Under the pieces are notes generated by a model. That model did not search any database and was not told the origin of the DNA. It worked only from the letters and a program-made list of their open reading frames with translations. DNA of 64,000 nucleotides from JAMXLO01 sp963812075 (GTDB lineage Bacteria; Pseudomonadota; Alphaproteobacteria; Acetobacterales; Acetobacteraceae): the NCBI GenBank assembly GCA_963812075.1, contig CAWETN010000010.1, positions 806,001 through 870,000 of the forward strand, given 5' to 3'. Numbering within the stretch: position 1 is the first letter of the stretch; the number at the start of each line of letters is the position of its first letter. The position numbers and the translations under genes were made by a program. Below, one piece after another: positions 8,293 through 17,333 of the stretch.

Positions 8293-9941
8293 TCCAGCAA
8301 GAGCAGGCCCACGAAGATGAAGCACACCGGCCAGAGCCAGTGCGCGACGCGCCAGGCGACTGGGCTGGTGCGCGGATCGAGCCGCAGCTCCAGCCAGCGC
8401 GCCCAGCCGGCGACGATGCCGGCGAGCGCCAGCGGCGTGTGCGTCAGCTCGATCAGCAGCTGATCCTTCACGTTGGCGATGGCGTGGCTGTGCGTCAGCA
8501 GCAGGGTGCCGCCGCCGGCGCACAGCAGCGGGAACACGAGGCGCGCCCAGGGCTTGACACTGCGGCTGGTGCGCACGCGCCATTCGAAGATCGCGAACGC
8601 AGCGATCAGCACGACGAACACCCGGTGCTGCAATACTTCGACGTCGCGGAAGCTGACAAAGAAGCCGATGTCGCCGAGGGGCCAGACCTCTGGATCGGAG
8701 CGCAGGAACAGAAAGCCGGCAAGGCCCAGGAACAGCAGCGGCCAGTGCCGCGCCCAGCGCAGACCGGCGGCATTCAGCAGTGACAATATGCCGATCGCCA
8801 GCACGAACAGTCCCGACCAGTGGTGGTTGTATTCCGACCACGCAATGTCGGCGGCATTGCGCGGCGGCAGATCGCCGGACCCCGGCACGAAGGCGACCTG
8901 CGGCTTTGCGCTGCGTCGCGCCGCCTCGGTATCCAGGCGTGCCTGCAATGCCGGCAGCGCCAGGGCGTCGTGGTCGGGCGAGGTCAGGCGGGGCCAGATC
9001 GGCGTGTCCCGCTCGACGATCTCGGCCCAGGTGACGCGATCCTGCGTCAGGTCGATCGCCGGCGGCACCGAGGTCAGCGAGGCGGCCGCGAAGAAGATCG
9101 CCACACCGATGCCGATCTCCACCTCGGCGTAGCGCTTCAGTCGTGTGACCGGTGTGGCGGGCCGCGCGCGCAGCCGCTCGATCAGCAGGAAGTTGCCGCC
9201 GCCGAGAGCCAGCAGCATCAGGAACATGGCGATCTTGGCGGCCACCATCACACCGTAGGCAGTGCCGTAGAACCCCTCCCAATCGCCGATATAGCCCAGG
9301 CTCATGGTAAGGCCGGACACCACGATGCAGGCCACGCCGGTCATCGACATGCGCGAGAAGCGCGCGCCGATCATCCGCCACGATTGCGCGTTCTGCACCC
9401 GCCCCAGCGTGACCAGGAAGCACGGGATGCCGCCGATCCAGATCGCCGCGCCGAACTGGTGCAGGAATCCCACCAACAGCAGAGGGGTACGGTGATCGAG
9501 CCGCGCGGCGGCATGCGTGGTCAGCGTCGCCGCGGCCAACTCGATGGCGGCGAGCACCAGCAGCGGTGCCATCGGCGCCCGCGGGCCGAGTCCGAACAGC
9601 GTGAGCGCGATCAGCGCGGCCGCGGTCGTCTTCACCAGCCCGGCGACGGCGAACCCGGCGCGCAGCGTGTCGGCGACCGTGATGTCCACTGTGCCGACCA
9701 GTACGGCGGTCTGCAGCGCCACCGTCGTCGCCTCGCACAGCACCAGCGCGAGTGCACTCCAGGCGGCGATCGCGGTGCAGGTGCGCTCCGTGCCCTGGCC
9801 CGCGGCGCCGAGTTGCGCCACCATCGGACGCAGCAGCAGTGCCAAGAACAGCACGCTGCCGAGAGCCACGGACTGCGCGGTGATGGTGAGACCGTGGATG
9901 ACGATCGACAAGTAGCCGAACAGGTCGATCAGCAGCGACAC
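8277..9941 (-). CDS. copD: CopD-domain copper resistance/uptake membrane protein
   Basis: Polytopic inner-membrane protein of about 554 aa with many hydrophobic segments and a CopD-like core (LLLVGFLHQFGAAIWIGGIPCFLV, then ARFSRMSMTGVACIVVSGL). A further membrane region follows, with NRAADIAWSEYNHHWSG-like and GDIGFFVSFRDVEVLQHR stretches. I place the start at the GTG at 9941, which lies 4 nt after the copC stop; the frame is also open further upstream. CopC-CopD pairs move copper from periplasm to cytoplasm or protect against it. It is longer than a minimal CopD, as in CopD proteins with an extra C-terminal membrane region. The exact start is uncertain. Confidence 0.85.
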   Translation of the reverse strand: MSLLIDLFGYLSIVIHGLTITAQSVALGSVLFLALLLRPMVAQLGAAGQGTERTCTAIAAWSALALVLCEATTVALQTAVLVGTVDITVADTLRAGFAVAGLVKTTAAALIALTLFGLGPRAPMAPLLVLAAIELAAATLTTHAAARLDHRTPLLLVGFLHQFGAAIWIGGIPCFLVTLGRVQNAQSWRMIGARFSRMSMTGVACIVVSGLTMSLGYIGDWEGFYGTAYGVMVAAKIAMFLMLLALGGGNFLLIERLRARPATPVTRLKRYAEVEIGIGVAIFFAAASLTSVPPAIDLTQDRVTWAEIVERDTPIWPRLTSPDHDALALPALQARLDTEAARRSAKPQVAFVPGSGDLPPRNAADIAWSEYNHHWSGLFVLAIGILSLLNAAGLRWARHWPLLFLGLAGFLFLRSDPEVWPLGDIGFFVSFRDVEVLQHRVFVVLIAAFAIFEWRVRTSRSVKPWARLVFPLLCAGGGTLLLTHSHAIANVKDQLLIELTHTPLALAGIVAGWARWLELRLDPRTSPVAWRVAHWLWPVCFIFVGLLLLDYREA

Positions 9942-9945
9942 GAAG

Positions 9946-10308
9946 TCAGTGGTCCGTGACGGTGAAGGGAACGTCGCCGCGGGTGATGTGACCATCGACC
10001 GCCAGCACCTGCCAGCGCACGACATAGGGGCCCGGGGCTCCGAGGTCGGTACTGGTCTCCAGCAGGTCCGGTGAGCCCGTCGGCGTGATCTTGAGCACCG
10101 CCTGGCTGTGGTCGGGACGCGTCAGCGTCAGGCGCGAGCGGGCACGATCGATCCGGCTGTTGTAGCGGAACGACATGTCGATCGGGCCCGGCTTCACCGA
10201 GGCCCCGGCGGCCGGCAAACTGCTCATCAGGATGGCGTGGGCCTCGGCACCCGGCGGCACAAGCGCGAGGCAGAACCAGGCGGCAATCGCCATGCGGCGT
10301 AGGATCAA
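9946..10308 (-). CDS. copC: CopC-domain periplasmic copper-binding protein
   Basis: Small periplasmic protein of 120 aa. A signal peptide of about 23 residues ends in GAEA before His-Ala, so the mature protein begins with His, a known Cu(II) ligand in CopC. The family DGHITRGDVPFTV motif lies at the C-terminus. The start is an unusual TTG at 10308, supported by a near-perfect AGGAGGTG Shine-Dalgarno 5-6 nt upstream; the ATG five codons later is too far from it. It is translated just ahead of copD on the same strand, and the pair forms a two-gene operon. Confidence 0.9.
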   Translation of the reverse strand: MILRRMAIAAWFCLALVPPGAEAHAILMSSLPAAGASVKPGPIDMSFRYNSRIDRARSRLTLTRPDHSQAVLKITPTGSPDLLETSTDLGAPGPYVVRWQVLAVDGHITRGDVPFTVTDH

Positions 10309-10381
10309 GCGGCACCTCCTGTCGCGGCGCGCCTCTATCGGCTATCACCCGGCGGAACGCAAATAGGCCGGGAAAGCCTGC

Positions 10382-10816
10382 ATGAGCCGCCAACCGCCGG
10401 GCCGTCGCGCCGACTACCGCTGGTTCCACGCCATCACGACGCGCTGGATGGACAACGACGTGTTCAGGCATGTGAACAACGTCAACTACTTCTCGTTCTT
10501 CGATACGGCGGTCACCTATTACGAGATGCGCAACGGCGTGGTCGATCTGCTCGAGGGTCCGGTGCACTGCGTGGTGGCCGAGGTGATGTGCCGGTATCAC
10601 AGTTCCGTGGCGTTTCCCGACCGCATCGAGGTGGGCATCCGGGTGGCACGGATCGGCGCGAGCTCCGTGCGCTACGAGATCGGTGTGTTCCGCAACGACG
10701 ACGACGTCGCCGCGGCGGAAGGGTACTTCGTGCACGTCTTCGTCGACCGCGCGACGCAGCGGCCGGCCCCGGTGCCGGAGGCGTCGCGGGCGCTGCTGCA
10801 GGAGATCGCTGCCTAG
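10382..10816 (+). CDS. Acyl-CoA thioesterase (4HBT hotdog family)
   Basis: Hotdog-fold thioesterase of 144 aa, the usual length for this family. The active-site-like region WMDNDVFRHVNNVNYFSFFDTAVTYY contains the Asp and the HVNNxxY motif typical of 4-hydroxybenzoyl-CoA thioesterase relatives. It hydrolyses acyl-CoA thioesters; the chain specificity is unknown. It diverges from copC across a 73-bp spacer that must hold both promoters. The SDR downstream starts 87 bp later and may be cotranscribed. Confidence 0.88.
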   Translation: MSRQPPGRRADYRWFHAITTRWMDNDVFRHVNNVNYFSFFDTAVTYYEMRNGVVDLLEGPVHCVVAEVMCRYHSSVAFPDRIEVGIRVARIGASSVRYEIGVFRNDDDVAAAEGYFVHVFVDRATQRPAPVPEASRALLQEIAA

Positions 10817-10903
10817 ACCGGCGGCCCAGTCGTCACGGCCCGCCGGGGATTGCTTCGCTGCCCCTGCAATGACAGCGTCATCCCTCCACAGGAGGGACAA
10901 CGC

Positions 10904-11686
10904 ATGGATCTCGGCATCAAAGGCAAGAAGGCGATCGTCTGCGCGGCGAGCAAGGGGCTGGGGCGCGCCTGCGCGATGTCGCTGGCGCGCGAGGGCGTGG
11001 ATGTGGTGATCACCGCCCGTACCGCAGCCGACCTCGAGCGCACCGCCGAAGAGATCCGCAAGGAGACCGGCGTGAAGGTCATCGCGGTGCCCGGCGACAT
11101 CACCACCGATGCCGGACGCGCCGCAGCCCTGGCCGCCTGCCCCGAGCCCGACATCCTGGTGAACAACGCCGGCGGACCGCCGCGGGGCAACTTCCGGGAC
11201 TGGGGGCGCGAGGACTGGATCAAGGCAGTTGACGCCAACATGCTGACGCCGATCTTCCTGATCAAGGCGGTGGTCGACGGCATGATCGCGCGCAATTTCG
11301 GGCGCATCGTCAACATCACCTCGGCCTCGGTGAAGTCGCCGATCCCCGAACTCGGCATGAGCAACGGCGCGCGCGCCGGGCTGACCGGCTTTGTCGCCGG
11401 CCTCGCGCGCCAAGTGGCGAAGCACAACGTCATCATCAACAACATACTGCCCGGCCCGTTCCTCACCGACCGGCTGCGCAGCGGGTTCCAGGAGGCGGCG
11501 CGCAGCAGCAACCGACCCGTGGATGAACTGGTGCAGGAGCGGGCGAAGAACTCGCCGCGCGGCCGCGTCGGCGACCCTGCCGAGTTCGGCGACGCCTGTG
11601 CCTTCCTGTGCTCGGCGAAGATCGGCTTCATCGTCGGGCAGAACCTGCTGCTCGACGGTGGGGCGTTCAACTCGTCCAGCACGTGA
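10904..11686 (+). CDS. Atypical SDR family protein lacking the Tyr-Lys pair
   Basis: Short-chain dehydrogenase fold, 260 aa, with start at ATG 10904 behind AGGAGGG. The nucleotide-binding loop is CAASKGLGRAC and NNAGG is present. Where the catalytic YxxxK should be, the sequence reads SNGARAG, so Tyr and Lys are replaced by Ser/Asn and Arg. This substitution is known in a subgroup annotated as 3-oxoacyl-ACP reductase-like. The usual proton relay is therefore missing, and the reaction cannot be assumed. Its stop overlaps the GTG start of the amidase by 4 nt, so the two are coupled and probably act in one pathway. Confidence 0.87.
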   Translation: MDLGIKGKKAIVCAASKGLGRACAMSLAREGVDVVITARTAADLERTAEEIRKETGVKVIAVPGDITTDAGRAAALAACPEPDILVNNAGGPPRGNFRDWGREDWIKAVDANMLTPIFLIKAVVDGMIARNFGRIVNITSASVKSPIPELGMSNGARAGLTGFVAGLARQVAKHNVIINNILPGPFLTDRLRSGFQEAARSSNRPVDELVQERAKNSPRGRVGDPAEFGDACAFLCSAKIGFIVGQNLLLDGGAFNSSST

Positions 11687-13131
11687 CCGATCCGACCTTT
11701 CTGCCTGCGTGGCGCCAGGCCGAACTGATCCGCAGCGGCGCCATTTCGTGCCTCGAGCTGCTCGACCACTGCATCGCCCGGGTCGAGCGGCTCGATGCCA
11801 GGACGAACGCCGTCGTCGTGCGCGACTTCGAGCGTGCGCGCGAACAGGCGCGCGCGCTCGACCGCCAGCGCAAGGATGGCCGCGCCGGCCCGCTGTTCGG
11901 CGTGCCTATGACGGTAAAGGAGAGCTTCAACCTGGCGGGTCAGCCGACCACCTGGGGCTACGAGGAGCAGCGCAACAGCCACGCGCACGAGGACGCGCTC
12001 GCGGTGCAGCGCCTGAAGGCCGCCGGCGGCGTGGTGTTCGGCAAGACCAACGTGCCAGTGAGCCTCGCCGACTGGCAGAGCTTCAATCCGGTGTATGGCA
12101 CGACGTCCAATCCCTGGAACCTCGCGCACACGCCGGGCGGCTCGTCCGGCGGCGGCGCCGCGGCGATCGCCGCCGGTTTCTCGGCGCTGGAACTGGGTAG
12201 CGACATCGGCGGCTCGGTGCGCGTGCCGGCGCATTACTGCGGCGTGTTCGGCCACAAGCCGAGCTGGGGCCTGTGTTCCTCGCGCGGCCAGTCCCTGGTG
12301 CCGATCGCCGGCATGACCGATATCTCGGTGATCGGCCCGCTGGCCCGCTCCGCGCAGGACCTGGCGCTCGCGCTCGACGTGATTGCCCGGCCCGACCCGG
12401 TGAGCGATACCGGCAGCGTGGTGCTGCCGCAGCCACGCGCCATGCGGTTGGCGGACCTGCGCATCGCCGTCTGGTCGAGCGAGCCGGGCCAGGAGACGGA
12501 TGCGGAGATCACCGCGCATCTCGAGGCGACCGCCGATTTCCTCGAGCGCCAGGGCGTCCGCGTCAGCCGCACCGCACGTCCCGCCTTCAAGGTGATCGAC
12601 GCGTTCCATCTTTACCTCAGGCTGCTGAACGCGGCGCTGAGCGGGCGCGCCAGCGAGGAGATGCTGGAGAGGATGCGCGAAGCCAAGGCACGGCGCCCGG
12701 CCGACGACATGAGTGCCGATGCGGTCTCGGTGCGCGCGGTGGACATGACGCATCGCGAGTGGCTGCACCTGAACGAGCGGCGCATGCAGCTCCGCCGCAT
12801 CTGGGGCGAATTCTTCCAGGAATGGGACGTGCTGCTGTGTCCGCCGATCGCCACCGCCGCCCTGCCGCACATGCAGCAGGGCGAAACCTGGGAGCGGCGG
12901 ATGACGGTGAACGGCCGCACTATCCCGTACAACGACATGCTGTTCTGGCCAGGTATTACCTGCGCCTTCCATCTGCCGGCATCGAGCGCACCGATCGGAC
13001 TGAGCGCGGCGGGACTGCCGATCGGCGCGCAGATCGTCGGCCCGTTCCACGGCGACCGCACCACGATACACGTGGCTGCGTTGTTGGAACGGCATTGGCG
13101 CAGCTTCGTGCCACCGCCCGGGTGGGCATAG
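11683..13131 (+). CDS. Amidase signature family hydrolase
   Basis: Amidase signature enzyme of 482 aa. The Ser-cisSer-Lys triad is visible: the Lys in GVPMTVKESFN, the glycine/serine-rich HTPGGSSGGGAAAIAAG, and the nucleophile in GSDIGGSVRVPAHYCGVFGHKPS. The GTG at 11683 overlaps the upstream SDR stop. Members hydrolyse amides, or in some cases aryl carbamates; the substrate is not predictable. The next gene, a peptide/opine-type binding protein, starts 54 bp downstream on the same strand, so a peptide or amide uptake and breakdown role is plausible. Confidence 0.92.
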   Translation: MTDPTFLPAWRQAELIRSGAISCLELLDHCIARVERLDARTNAVVVRDFERAREQARALDRQRKDGRAGPLFGVPMTVKESFNLAGQPTTWGYEEQRNSHAHEDALAVQRLKAAGGVVFGKTNVPVSLADWQSFNPVYGTTSNPWNLAHTPGGSSGGGAAAIAAGFSALELGSDIGGSVRVPAHYCGVFGHKPSWGLCSSRGQSLVPIAGMTDISVIGPLARSAQDLALALDVIARPDPVSDTGSVVLPQPRAMRLADLRIAVWSSEPGQETDAEITAHLEATADFLERQGVRVSRTARPAFKVIDAFHLYLRLLNAALSGRASEEMLERMREAKARRPADDMSADAVSVRAVDMTHREWLHLNERRMQLRRIWGEFFQEWDVLLCPPIATAALPHMQQGETWERRMTVNGRTIPYNDMLFWPGITCAFHLPASSAPIGLSAAGLPIGAQIVGPFHGDRTTIHVAALLERHWRSFVPPPGWA

Positions 13132-13185
13132 AACACCGCCACAGACTTGCTATAACCCTGCGCTCGGAAGGATCGGAGGGATTTG

Positions 13186-14700
13186 ATGAGCAGGATGCTG
13201 GCCAGCGCAGCGGTCGCGGCCGTTCTGGCGATGGCAACGCCGGCGCTGGCGCAAAAGTCGGCCGACACGCTGCGGGTCACCTGGCGCGACGCCGTGCCGG
13301 ACGTCACGCCTTACTACAACCAGCTCCGCACCGGCATCGTGATCGGCCATCAGGCCTGGGATTCGCTGATCTATCGCGACCCGGAGACCTTCCAGCTCAA
13401 GCCGCTGCTCGCCGAATCCTACAAGTGGGTGGACGAGACGACACTGGAATTCACATTGCGCAAGAACGTCACGTTCCACAACGGCGACAGGCTCACCGCA
13501 GACGACGTGGTCTACACGATCAATTCGATCGTCGCCGACAAGCAGGTCTCGACGCCGAGCAACTACGCCTATCTCGACCATGCGACGAAGGTGGACGATA
13601 CGCATGTGCGCATCGAGCTGAAGCGGGTGTTCCCCGCCGCGCTCGATTACATGGCGATGACGCTCTACATCATGCCGAAGGACTACCGGGAGAAGGTCGG
13701 ACCACAGGACTATTCGCAGCATCCGATCGGCGCCGGCCCGTACAAGATCACCAGGGTGAACGGCGCCAGCGAAGTGGATATGGAGCGCTACGACGGTTAT
13801 TATGCCGACAGCCCGAAGGGCAAGCCGGCGATCGGCAAGCTGATCATCCACGAGGTGCCGGATGCGGCCACCGAGATGGCGGAACTGCTGGGCGGACGGG
13901 CCGACTGGATATGGAAGTTCAGCCCCGACCAGTTCGATGCCGTCGGCCGCATGCCGAACCTGCAGGCGACGCGCGCCGAGTCCATGCGGGTCGAGTACCT
14001 GTCGCTGGATGCCGCCGGACGCACCGGCGCCGACAACCCGCTGACCAAGGATAAGGTACGTCAGGCGATCGTCTATGCGCTGGATCGCCCCACCATGGCG
14101 AGGCAGCTCATGCAGGGCGGTTCGCGCGCGATCGACACGCCCTGCTATCCGACACAGTTCGGCTGCGACGCCGGCGCCGCACTGCACTACGCCTACGATC
14201 CGGCGAAGGCGAAGCAGCTGCTGGCCGACGCCGGCTACCCCAGTGGCTTTGACACCGAGCTGGTGACCTACGACCTGCCGCAGTGGAGCGGCGCGGTACA
14301 GGGCTATCTGAAGGCAGTCGGCATCAACGCGAAGATCACCCAGCTGCAGGTCGCCGCCGTGGTACAGCGTTCGCTCGCCGGGCAGAATCCGCTGGAGCTC
14401 GGATCCTGGGGCAGCTATTCGGTGAACGACGTCTCGGCGATCCTGCCGAACTACTTCACCTTCACCGGCAACGACTACACGCGCGATCCGGAGATCCGCA
14501 AGCTGGTGGAGGCCGGCAGCGCCACGGTGGATGCCGACCAGCGGCGGAAGGCGTACAGCGCGGCGATCAAGCTGATCACGGAGAAGGCGTCGTGGGTGCC
14601 GATCTTCACCCACACCGTCACCTACGGCTACTCGAAGCAACTCAGCTTCAAGCCCTATCCGGACGAGCTGCCACGGTTCTTCCTGGCGAGCTGGAAGTAG
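13186..14700 (+). CDS. ABC transporter substrate-binding protein, family 5 (peptide/nickel type)
   Basis: Periplasmic binding protein of 504 aa (SBP_bac_5 family), with a signal peptide ending LAMATPALAQ. Typical motifs follow: LKPLLAESYKWVDETTLEFTLRKNVTFHNGDRLTADDVVYTINS, then HPIGAGPYKI, then KVRQAIVYALDR. The ATG at 13186 sits 5 nt after CGGAGGG; a TTG one codon earlier is less likely. It lacks the lipobox of Gram-positive relatives. No permease or ATPase gene lies nearby, so it must work with a transporter encoded elsewhere or be an orphan receptor. Confidence 0.92.
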   Translation: MSRMLASAAVAAVLAMATPALAQKSADTLRVTWRDAVPDVTPYYNQLRTGIVIGHQAWDSLIYRDPETFQLKPLLAESYKWVDETTLEFTLRKNVTFHNGDRLTADDVVYTINSIVADKQVSTPSNYAYLDHATKVDDTHVRIELKRVFPAALDYMAMTLYIMPKDYREKVGPQDYSQHPIGAGPYKITRVNGASEVDMERYDGYYADSPKGKPAIGKLIIHEVPDAATEMAELLGGRADWIWKFSPDQFDAVGRMPNLQATRAESMRVEYLSLDAAGRTGADNPLTKDKVRQAIVYALDRPTMARQLMQGGSRAIDTPCYPTQFGCDAGAALHYAYDPAKAKQLLADAGYPSGFDTELVTYDLPQWSGAVQGYLKAVGINAKITQLQVAAVVQRSLAGQNPLELGSWGSYSVNDVSAILPNYFTFTGNDYTRDPEIRKLVEAGSATVDADQRRKAYSAAIKLITEKASWVPIFTHTVTYGYSKQLSFKPYPDELPRFFLASWK

Positions 14701-14730
14701 CTGCATTTCACGAACGGGGAGGAAAACGAC

Positions 14731-15936
14731 ATGACAGGCAAGAGCGGCGCGTCCAGGCGCGCCGTCATCCGCGGGGCTGCAGGCAGTGTTGCGGCCGCGG
14801 CGCTGGGCACGGCAGCCAGAGCGCAGCAGCCGACCGCGGCGCTGGGCACGCCGCCATCGGTGATCACCAGCCCGCCGCGGCAATTTGGCCACGACGCGCC
14901 GCCCAGCATCTATCCCGATCCCGACGTGATCGTCATCGATCCGTCGTTTGCCGGACTGCGCGTCGGCAACAACGCGATCCATCGCGTCGCCACCGGCTTC
15001 ACCTGGGCGGAAGGACCGGCCTGGTCGAGCGAAGGCCAGTATTTCGTGTTCAGCGACGTGGTCGGGAACACCCAGTACCGCCTGCTGTGGGACGACCGGC
15101 GGGTGACGCCGTTCCGCAGGCCGTCCGGCAACAGCAACGGCAACTCGTTCGACTTCCAGGGGCGCCAGCTGAGCTGCGAGCATTTCAACCGCCGTGTGGT
15201 GCGCTGGGAGCACGACGGCACGGTGACGGTGCTCGCCGATGCGTACGACGGCAAGCCGCTTAATTCGCCGAACGACGTGGTGCCGCATCCCGACGGCAGC
15301 GTCTGGTTCACCGATCCGCCCTATGGCGGCCAGCTCTCCGAGGGCCATCCGGATGATGCCGGCGGGCCGAGCAACCCACAGGGCCTGCTCAATCCGCGCA
15401 AGGGTGCGCCCGATGCCGGGGTGATCGGCGGCAGGAAGCGCGAGCTGCCGACGGCGGTGTATCGCTGGGACCAGAGCGGGCACCTCGATCAGGTGATCAA
15501 TGAGGACCAGCTCAAGGATCCCAACGGTCTCTGCTTCTCGCCCGACTACAAGACGCTGTATGTGTGCAGCACCGGGCGCGGACCGGGCGACGCGCACGGC
15601 GGCGGCACGCGCACGATCCATGCCTTCGACGTGCAGGGCAACAAGGTCGCCAACGGCCGCGAGTTCATCGACATGACGGTGGACGGGATCCATTGCGGCC
15701 CGGACGGCGTGCGCGCCGACGTATTCGGCAATCTCTGGTGCAGTTCCAACGCGCCACTCGGCTATGCCGGCGTGCTGGTCTACAATTCGCAGGCGCGGCT
15801 GATCGGTCGCATCCGCCTGCCCGAGGTGTGCGCCAATCTCTGCTTCGGCGGCCCCAAACGGAACCAGCTGCTGATGACCGCGGCGCAGTCGATCTATCTC
15901 TACCAGGTGAACACGCAGGGCGCCGCGCCCGGCTGA
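14731..15936 (+). CDS. Exported SMP-30/gluconolactonase/LRE family protein (Tat signal)
   Basis: Beta-propeller hydrolase of 401 aa in the SMP-30/gluconolactonase family. A twin-arginine signal (SRRAVIRGAAGSVAAAA) is followed by an AQQ cleavage region, so it is probably exported folded to the periplasm. Propeller motifs include GFTWAEGPAWSSEG, LNSPNDVVPHPDGSVWFTDPPYG and DPNGLCFSPDYKTLYV, which hold the metal-binding acidic residues of the family. The gene follows the binding protein by 30 bp with GGGGAGG as binding site. Lactone hydrolysis in sugar acid metabolism is the usual role; the substrate is unknown. Confidence 0.9.
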   Translation: MTGKSGASRRAVIRGAAGSVAAAALGTAARAQQPTAALGTPPSVITSPPRQFGHDAPPSIYPDPDVIVIDPSFAGLRVGNNAIHRVATGFTWAEGPAWSSEGQYFVFSDVVGNTQYRLLWDDRRVTPFRRPSGNSNGNSFDFQGRQLSCEHFNRRVVRWEHDGTVTVLADAYDGKPLNSPNDVVPHPDGSVWFTDPPYGGQLSEGHPDDAGGPSNPQGLLNPRKGAPDAGVIGGRKRELPTAVYRWDQSGHLDQVINEDQLKDPNGLCFSPDYKTLYVCSTGRGPGDAHGGGTRTIHAFDVQGNKVANGREFIDMTVDGIHCGPDGVRADVFGNLWCSSNAPLGYAGVLVYNSQARLIGRIRLPEVCANLCFGGPKRNQLLMTAAQSIYLYQVNTQGAAPG

Positions 15937-15966
15937 TACCGGACGCCCCGCCGTTGGATGGGCGAG

Positions 15967-16374
15967 TTACGGCAGGCGCAGCGCCATGTCGCCGCTGAAG
16001 GCGTGGATCAGTTGCCGGCGCTGGAATCGCCAGCCGTCTGGCTGCTTGACCAGCACGTCTTCGTAGACGCCGCAGACCGAGGGCACGGGGCCGTCCGTGC
16101 CCTCGACCATCACCAGGTAGTTGGACCGTGCGGTGGCGCGCGCGCTGTCGCAGTCGATGATCGAGTTCATCACGTAGTGCACGCGGCGCGGCTGTGGCGG
16201 CACCGACTGCTGCAGCCACGCCGCAATGTCGGCCGGCCCCCTGGCGGCACGGTAGGGCGCAATCCACTCGCCATCGTCGGCGAACAATGCGGCAAGCTCG
16301 GTGAAGCGGCCTTCGTCCATGCAGAAGCAGTAGCGGTGCAGCAGCTCGCGGATCGCGTCCTTATCCTCGAGCAT
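15967..16374 (-). CDS. SnoaL-like/NTF2-like domain protein
   Basis: Protein of 135 aa with the cone-shaped SnoaL_4/NTF2-like fold signature: an N-terminal helix IRELLHRYCFCMDEGRFTELAALFADDGEW, then RRVHYVMNSIID, ending GWRFQRRQLIHAFSGDM. Related proteins include small hydroxylating-dioxygenase beta-like subunits and polyketide cyclases. It overlaps the 3' end of pdxA by 14 nt, so it is the last gene of the minus-strand run odhA-odhB-lpd-pdxA. A function in pyridoxal or 2-oxoglutarate metabolism is not implied by sequence. Confidence 0.82.
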   Translation of the reverse strand: MLEDKDAIRELLHRYCFCMDEGRFTELAALFADDGEWIAPYRAARGPADIAAWLQQSVPPQPRRVHYVMNSIIDCDSARATARSNYLVMVEGTDGPVPSVCGVYEDVLVKQPDGWRFQRRQLIHAFSGDMALRLP

Positions 16375-17329
16375 GCGCGAGCTCCGCGGCGAGCCGGATG
16401 GCGGCGATCAGGCTGGCCGGATTGGCAATGCCCTTGCCGGCGATGTCGTAGGCGGTGCCGTGGTCGGGCGAGGTACGCACGATCGGCAATCCCAGCGTGA
16501 CGTTCACGCCATGGTCCATATCGAGCGTCTTCAGCGGGATCAGCGCCTGATCGTGATACATGCAGATCGCTGCGTCGTAGCGGGTGCGCGCCGCCGCGGT
16601 GAACATGGTATCCGGCGGCCACGGGCCAGAAACGTCGATGCCGTCAGCGCGCAGCGCCGCGATGGCAGGCGCGATGATGGTCGTCTCCTCGTCGCCCAGC
16701 GCTCCCTGTTCGCCGGCGTGCGGATTCAGGCCGGCAACGGCGAGCCGTGGATGCGCGATGCCGAAATCGCGGCGCAATGCCGTTGCCGTGGTCTGCGCAG
16801 CGGCAATGATGGCCTTGATGGTCAACATGGCGATCGAATTGCGCAGCGAGGCATGCACGGTGACCGGCACAACGCGCAGTTCCGGGCTGGCCAGCATCAT
16901 GATCTGCCTGCCATGCGCGCCGGTCAGCGCAGCGAGAAATTCGGTATGCCCCGGATAGCTGAAACCGGCGTCGTACAGTGCGGCCTTGTTGATCGGGTTG
17001 GTCACCATCCCGCCTACCTCGCCGCTCAGGCAGAGAGCGGCAGCCCGCTCGATCGAGGCAAGAACCGCACGAGCGTTGGCCTTGCTGGGCCGGCCAGGCT
17101 GCGGCGGTTCCAGCAACGCGATCGGCAGCACCGGCAGCGCATCGGCAAACACCGCCGCCGCCTCATCCGACGTCGCCACCTTCGCGACAGGCACATCAGT
17201 CAGTCGCTGCGGATCGTCCAGCGCGACAAAGGACGGACCACCCTGGCGCAGCATCTGCCACGCGCGCATCGTCAGCTCGCCGCCGATGCCGGCGGGATCT
17301 CCCATGGTCAATGCGAGTGGCCGTACCAT
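16361..17329 (-). CDS. pdxA: 4-hydroxythreonine-4-phosphate dehydrogenase
   Basis: PdxA oxidises 4-phosphohydroxy-L-threonine in pyridoxal 5'-phosphate synthesis. At 322 aa it is normal in length. Motifs are TMGDPAGIGGEL at the N-terminus, VTNPINKAAL, YPGHTEFLA with a metal-binding His, GLNPHAGE with another His, and MYHDQALIPLK with the third metal His. The start lies 4 bp after the lpd stop, so it is cotranscribed with lpd. PdxA-like enzymes (PdxA2) also act on other hydroxy-acid phosphates, but the motifs here are standard. Confidence 0.93.
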   Translation of the reverse strand: MVRPLALTMGDPAGIGGELTMRAWQMLRQGGPSFVALDDPQRLTDVPVAKVATSDEAAAVFADALPVLPIALLEPPQPGRPSKANARAVLASIERAAALCLSGEVGGMVTNPINKAALYDAGFSYPGHTEFLAALTGAHGRQIMMLASPELRVVPVTVHASLRNSIAMLTIKAIIAAAQTTATALRRDFGIAHPRLAVAGLNPHAGEQGALGDEETTIIAPAIAALRADGIDVSGPWPPDTMFTAAARTRYDAAICMYHDQALIPLKTLDMDHGVNVTLGLPIVRTSPDHGTAYDIAGKGIANPASLIAAIRLAAELAHARG

Positions 17330-17333
17330 GCGG

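Noticed and set aside
6913..9738. 941-residue minus-strand open frame over glgA, the amidohydrolase and copD
   Set aside because: It crosses several real genes on both strands and has low-complexity Arg/Ala content.
13150..15693. 847-residue minus-strand open frame
   Set aside because: Antisense to the binding protein and lactonase genes; no motif.
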